Source: a virus. From it: DNA of 32,502 nt. The position numbers were made by a program, and so were the translations under genes. Location of the stretch: the IMG/VR virus record IMGVR_UViG_3300031576_001279, positions 1 through 32,502 of that record; one strand, given 5' to 3'. Positions 31,666 to 32,502 of this stretch are shown piece after piece. The notes under the pieces were generated by a model. It had not been told where the DNA came from and did no database searches. It was given only the letters and a program-made list of their open reading frames with translations. Each line of letters begins with the position of its first letter. Position 1 is the stretch's first letter.

Positions 31666-31962
31666 ATGAGCAATTTTTTAAACGAAGAAACAATCAGACC
31701 TAAAGGCTTCAGAATCGAAGTTGAGAAAGGTGACTCCGGTAAATGGTTTTACCGCGTAGTGAGCAGCAATAAAAACACGAACACAACTGCAGAGGTGTAC
31801 AGTAAATCGAAGAGTTCTGCGATCATAGCTGCGAAGGATCATCGCAAAGCATGGGCGAAACAATTTCACAAAACTGCTGATAGGCTTTACTTGAAAGATG
31901 TTGCGGGCCGTATGCCGATTTACGTCAAGGATAAAGGACTGTGGAGTTTCTACACGAGGTAA
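31666..31962 (+). CDS. Small early protein of unknown function
   Basis: A 98-residue basic protein. It has a strand pair (RPKGFRIEVEKGDSGKWFYR, then VVSSNKNTNTTAEVYSKSK) and a helical Lys/Ala/His-rich section (SAIIAAKDHRKAWAKQFHKT). The YSKS...A...A pattern recalls small nucleic-acid-binding or DUF1508-like folds, but I cannot name it. The gap to the next gene is 3 bp. Confidence 0.5.
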   Translation: MSNFLNEETIRPKGFRIEVEKGDSGKWFYRVVSSNKNTNTTAEVYSKSKSSAIIAAKDHRKAWAKQFHKTADRLYLKDVAGRMPIYVKDKGLWSFYTR

Positions 31963-31965
31963 ATC

Positions 31966-32502
31966 ATGAAACTGATTAAAGCAATAGAAATCGCAGAACG
32001 TATCGTGGCGCAATTGCAGCCATTCTGCGAGCGCATTGATATTGCCGGAAGTATCAGACGGAAGAAAGAAGATGTTGGTGACATCGAGATCGTGTGCATC
32101 AGGAAGGGCAGTGAATTGTTTTCGTTTGTTGGGGCGATAAACAAATATGTCATCATCAAAGGCGGTGCTGATGGAAAATACACTCAGCGAATTGTTGAGT
32201 CAGAACATGGACAGATCAACCTTGATCTGTTCATGCCATCAGCACCGGACTACTTCCGTCAGCTTGCGATACGCACCGGATCATCTGACTACAGCGCGAG
32301 AGTGATTGCTTCAGGATGGAAAGCAAAAGGATGGTGCGGTACTGATGGTGGATTGCGAATGATTAAAGAGTGTCGCAGCATCGGTAAGAATAAATGGGTT
32401 TGCATTACGAGCCGCCCGACATTGCCTCCGGTGTGGCATAGTGAAGAGGAATTTTTTGAGTGGTTAGGAATAGAGTGGATTGAACCTGAAAAAAGAATTT
32501 GA
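31966..32502 (+). CDS. DNA polymerase beta-like nucleotidyltransferase
   Basis: A 178-residue protein. The family-X motif is clear: IAGSIRRKKEDVGDIEIVCI (residues 26-45), with Gly28-Ser29, Asp39 and Glu41 in place of the usual second Asp. A third acidic residue, Asp87, is in QINLDLFMP. The RRKK basic stretch and the compact size match phage-encoded polymerase-beta palm proteins. The final residues WHSEEEFFEWLGIEWIEPEK resemble the C-terminal GLEWIEP-type end of PolX. It probably fills gaps or adds nucleotides, perhaps repairing transposition intermediates. The stop lies at the last base of the window. Confidence 0.75.
   Translation: MKLIKAIEIAERIVAQLQPFCERIDIAGSIRRKKEDVGDIEIVCIRKGSELFSFVGAINKYVIIKGGADGKYTQRIVESEHGQINLDLFMPSAPDYFRQLAIRTGSSDYSARVIASGWKAKGWCGTDGGLRMIKECRSIGKNKWVCITSRPTLPPVWHSEEEFFEWLGIEWIEPEKRI

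Larger units (their letters stand above)
120..32502. mobile_element. Mu-like (transposable) contractile-tailed prophage, one end and most of its genome
   Basis: The element combines a MuA-type DDE transposase, a MuB-type ATPase, Gam, a CI/S24-like repressor and Mu-style head genes (terminase, DUF935-type portal, Mu F, gp36-like, gpG-like) with a sheath/tube/baseplate tail. The left boundary is set by a TG dinucleotide at 120-121 followed by tandem 21-bp repeats. The five bases before it, GCCAC, fit the Mu target consensus N-Y-S-R-N. The right boundary lies beyond 32502, because no inverted copy of the terminal repeats occurs before the end. The gene order differs from Mu: repressor/A/B are internal and the late genes are split into two divergent blocks. 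Confidence 0.85.

Noticed and set aside
31640-32502. Second prophage terminus near the end of the window
   Set aside because: No inverted copy of the 129-149 repeat and no CA end. The last gene is complete, so the terminus must lie further right.
1-32502. CRISPR array or insertion sequence
   Set aside because: No spaced short-repeat array was seen. The only transposase is the MuA-type gene, and the repeats at 129-172 are explained as prophage-end sites.

Overview
The window holds most of a transposable, Mu-like, contractile-tailed prophage in what is very probably a Bacteroidota genome. The host call rests on three things: most starts have A-rich leaders instead of Shine-Dalgarno boxes, the early promoter fits the Bacteroidota pattern (TTTG, about 20 nt, TAnnTTTG), and the structural proteins resemble families typical of phages of that phylum. 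Genus cannot be read from this sequence. Bases 1-119 are the 5' end of a host membrane-protein gene cut by the insertion. The prophage terminus is best placed at base 120 (TGAA...) and is followed by two 21-bp direct repeats spaced 23 bp apart, which look like tandem transposase-binding sites. The opposite terminus is not in the window.

Late genes form two divergent blocks leaving 13707-13864. Leftward (minus strand, 13706 to 212): ClpP-like prohead protease with a nested scaffold, major capsid, DUF5675 endolysin, a holin/u-spanin ORF, a gp35-like HeH protein, tail sheath, tail tube, a duplicated tail-assembly chaperone with a -1 frameshift extension, a DUF6046-like protein, baseplate hub, spike, gp46-like wedge, a LysM-like protein, a fibre, a baseplate J-like protein, a gp48-like protein and a terminal fibre-like protein. 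Rightward (plus strand, 13865 to 22817): small and large terminase, an anchored coiled-coil protein, a Dam-type adenine methylase, a gp36-like connector, a fused portal/Mu F protein, the tape measure, a gpG-like morphogenesis protein and a gp37-position neck protein. The tape measure therefore lies in the packaging block, on the strand opposite the other tail genes.

The lysis-lysogeny switch is at 23.2-24.6 kb. A CI/S24-type repressor reads left, followed by two small membrane-anchored proteins probably expressed in the lysogen. A small Ner/Cro-position protein reads right. The 82-bp gap between them carries TTGG(A)CAATGT repeats over a good Bacteroidota-type promoter.

The early operon (24.4-32.5 kb, plus strand) has MuA transposase, MuB ATPase, a run of small tightly overlapping genes, Gam, an initiator-like CAU tRNA, further small genes (one Zn-ribbon, one Cys-rich), an ASCH-domain protein and a polymerase-beta-like nucleotidyltransferase. 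Translational coupling (ATGA, TAATG) is pervasive. No CRISPR array, rRNA or insertion sequence was seen.

The items most worth following up are the frameshifted chaperone, the in-frame holin/u-spanin with an internal lipoprotein start, the tRNA that has initiator features but lacks the three G-C anticodon-stem pairs, the putative lysogenic membrane pair, the prophage terminus with a target site matching the Mu consensus, and the displaced tape measure.
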